Shown: positions 62,576 to 64,000 of the stretch, in pieces
How positions within the stretch are numbered: the first letter of the stretch is position 1
Layout: each line of letters opens with the position of its first letter
Source: Stercorarius parasiticus
Taxonomy: Eukaryota > Chordata > Aves > Charadriiformes > Stercorariidae
Direction: 5' to 3'
Length of the DNA: 64,000 nucleotides
Assembly (NCBI GenBank): GCA_013396915.1
Contig: VWZL01000165.1
Location: forward strand, 528,684-592,683
Position numbers and translations under genes: made by a program
Notes under the pieces: generated by a model
Seen by the model: only the letters and a program-made list of their open reading frames with translations
Told to the model about the DNA's origin: nothing
The model's database searches: none

Positions 62576-64000
62576 GCCCTATATATCATCATTCAAAGTA
62601 AAAAGTTCATATTCATAGCAAATTATGGCCCTAGTGAGAACGAATGCCGTAGGTTTTTATTGCTATGCAATTTTATATTAGGTATATAAAAATACAGTGC
62701 TCACTGCACAGTTGAGTAAAGCTAAAATTCCTCCCTAGAAAATCCATGTAATCTTCTGTTTGACAGGATATGACAAATATCATTCATGAATAAAAAAGAG
62801 GGGAGAAATGCAGAGAAAGGGCAAAGGAGACAATGATAACATGAGGTATTAACTTGAACAGACATTCATCAAAAATTACAGGTTTCATCCATTTCTGGTC
62901 ACTTATTGTAGGCTTGTGGAAAAAATAGCTTTTAGAATGAAAATACATGACTCAGAAGTAAATATGACTTTCTGTCTGCAACAGGCTGCGCAGAAGAAGG
63001 CACAAAGATGTAACCGAGAAATACACGTAGGACAAGACAAAGCTTCTTTCACGTGTAAAGACGTGATCCATGGGGAATGAGAAGGCCTCATTTCAATCTG
63101 AGACCATCCCCAGGACCATTTTTGGTGGATCCTAGGAAAGAGCTATACCTGCTGGTTTACATACCTCTGCATCTTCACCACTGGCAGTAAATTATGGGAA
63201 GAAAAAAAAAAACCCAACTTGACTTCCAGGCCCTAAGGAATCTGATCTGGACTTGCTGAGGCACAGTAAGAGTGTCAAATTAGATGTCTGGAGTATCACG
63301 ACGAGCAGGCTTGCACACCGAGGTGTGCACCCATACACACACATCCCCCCAAAGCCACACTTCTGGGATTGTGCCAGTTCACTTTTACCAGTCAGACCGC
63401 ACTTTCATGCGTCACCTTTGCAGCGGTGGTGTCACATGAGTATGTTTCAGACATACAGTGAAGCACAGGAGGAAAATCTAACTATAATTTTATAATCGCT
63501 TGTCTGGAAGCATATTGTTATTCCAGTGTGACACTCACTTCAGCAAATACTGTTTACAAAATCTTTTTCTAAAGGTGCATTATCTACAATGCACCGAATA
63601 TTTTACTGATGATTAAGAATCAAAGTCCTTGCCACAAAAGGTTCATAATCTAAATGAAAAAAACAGGCCAGAGATAGATTATGTGGCATAAAAAGTAAGG
63701 TAGAAGGCAAAAAAATTTAGCACACAGCTCTTCAGGTTTGGCACTTTTTAGAGAATGATAAAAAAATCAAGATTTCCTGAAGGAAAAGAGAGAAAAATCC
63801 TGCCTATTAAAGCCGCACTAGGAAAACATTTTGGAATCTTCCATGTTTCTCAGTTATGTTCTTTTTGGGTCTATTTTCATGCACTTTTTGCAGAGCTTTC
63901 AGCCTGTGACTGAACTGAAACCAGCCAATCTCTTTTTCTGGTTCATGTATATTAGCTCAGTGTTGTTAGGTTTGTTTCGCCAAAACAGCAGGGTGCTGGG
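62576..64000. other. Non-coding stretch, no gene recognised
   Basis: AT-rich unique sequence with an A-run near 63,202-63,212 and a mildly CA-rich patch at 63,330-63,350. Short frames on both strands (62903-63091 minus, 63253-63495 plus) show no domain or splice support. The window ends without a recognisable feature. Confidence 0.6.

Noticed and set aside
1..64000. CRISPR arrays, operons, phage or plasmid modules
   Set aside because: No regularly spaced repeats or densely packed long frames; sequence texture and CR1 copies are those of a vertebrate genome.

Overview
The window reads as nuclear DNA of a bird. It is AT-rich and CpG-poor, has no open frame longer than about 180 codons, and contains several CR1 (chicken repeat 1) LINE copies with the typical 3' end: a GGTTGGAACTAGATGATC-type block, then AAGGTCCCTTCCAAC, then a short ATTCTGTG tail repeat. 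CR1 with this tail also occurs in crocodilians and turtles, but the low repeat load favours a bird. Nothing looks bacterial, plasmid-borne or phage-like. There is no operon, CRISPR array, tRNA or rRNA that I could support. Most of the window is non-coding: intergenic or intronic.

Layout. Positions 1-19,555 hold no supported gene, only a 13-base N gap (3256-3268), a possible ancient repeat near 13,585-13,660, a long polypyrimidine tract (16,027-16,256) and unique AT-rich sequence. Positions 19,556-20,880 are a nested LINE locus: decayed minus-strand CR1 reverse transcriptase and connector pieces on both sides of a younger plus-strand CR1, with a perfect 10-bp-stem hairpin beside the junction. 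A 114-codon minus-strand frame of unknown origin lies at 23,737-24,081 and another CR1 3' end at 24,651-24,887. A GC-rich, G-tract-rich island at 30,860-31,110 is the best candidate regulatory element. A CR1 cluster occupies 35,992-37,960. A very old minus-strand LINE of the L2 type, with endonuclease, RT and C-terminal parts still in order, spans about 45,002-47,060, and a possible second L2 3' piece lies at 48,955-49,300. A CR1 end (51,250-51,400) and a MIR-like SINE tail (53,001-53,075) follow.

The right end is the most gene-like part. A minus-strand block at 61,920-62,137 has an acceptor, a 72-codon open frame rich in Cys and N-glycosylation sequons, and a consensus donor, so it may be an internal exon of an extracellular protein. 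I do not recognise the family. Upstream of it on that strand is a small CpG cluster (62,495-62,575). Two weaker exon-like blocks on the same strand lie near 57,722-57,924 and 52,111-52,251. If these belong to one gene, the right third of the window would be its introns, but that is inference.

I found no previously undescribed multi-gene system. The points worth following up are the exon candidate, the GC-rich island, the unexplained 114-codon frame, the layered LINE history and two non-coding blocks that look like conserved enhancers.
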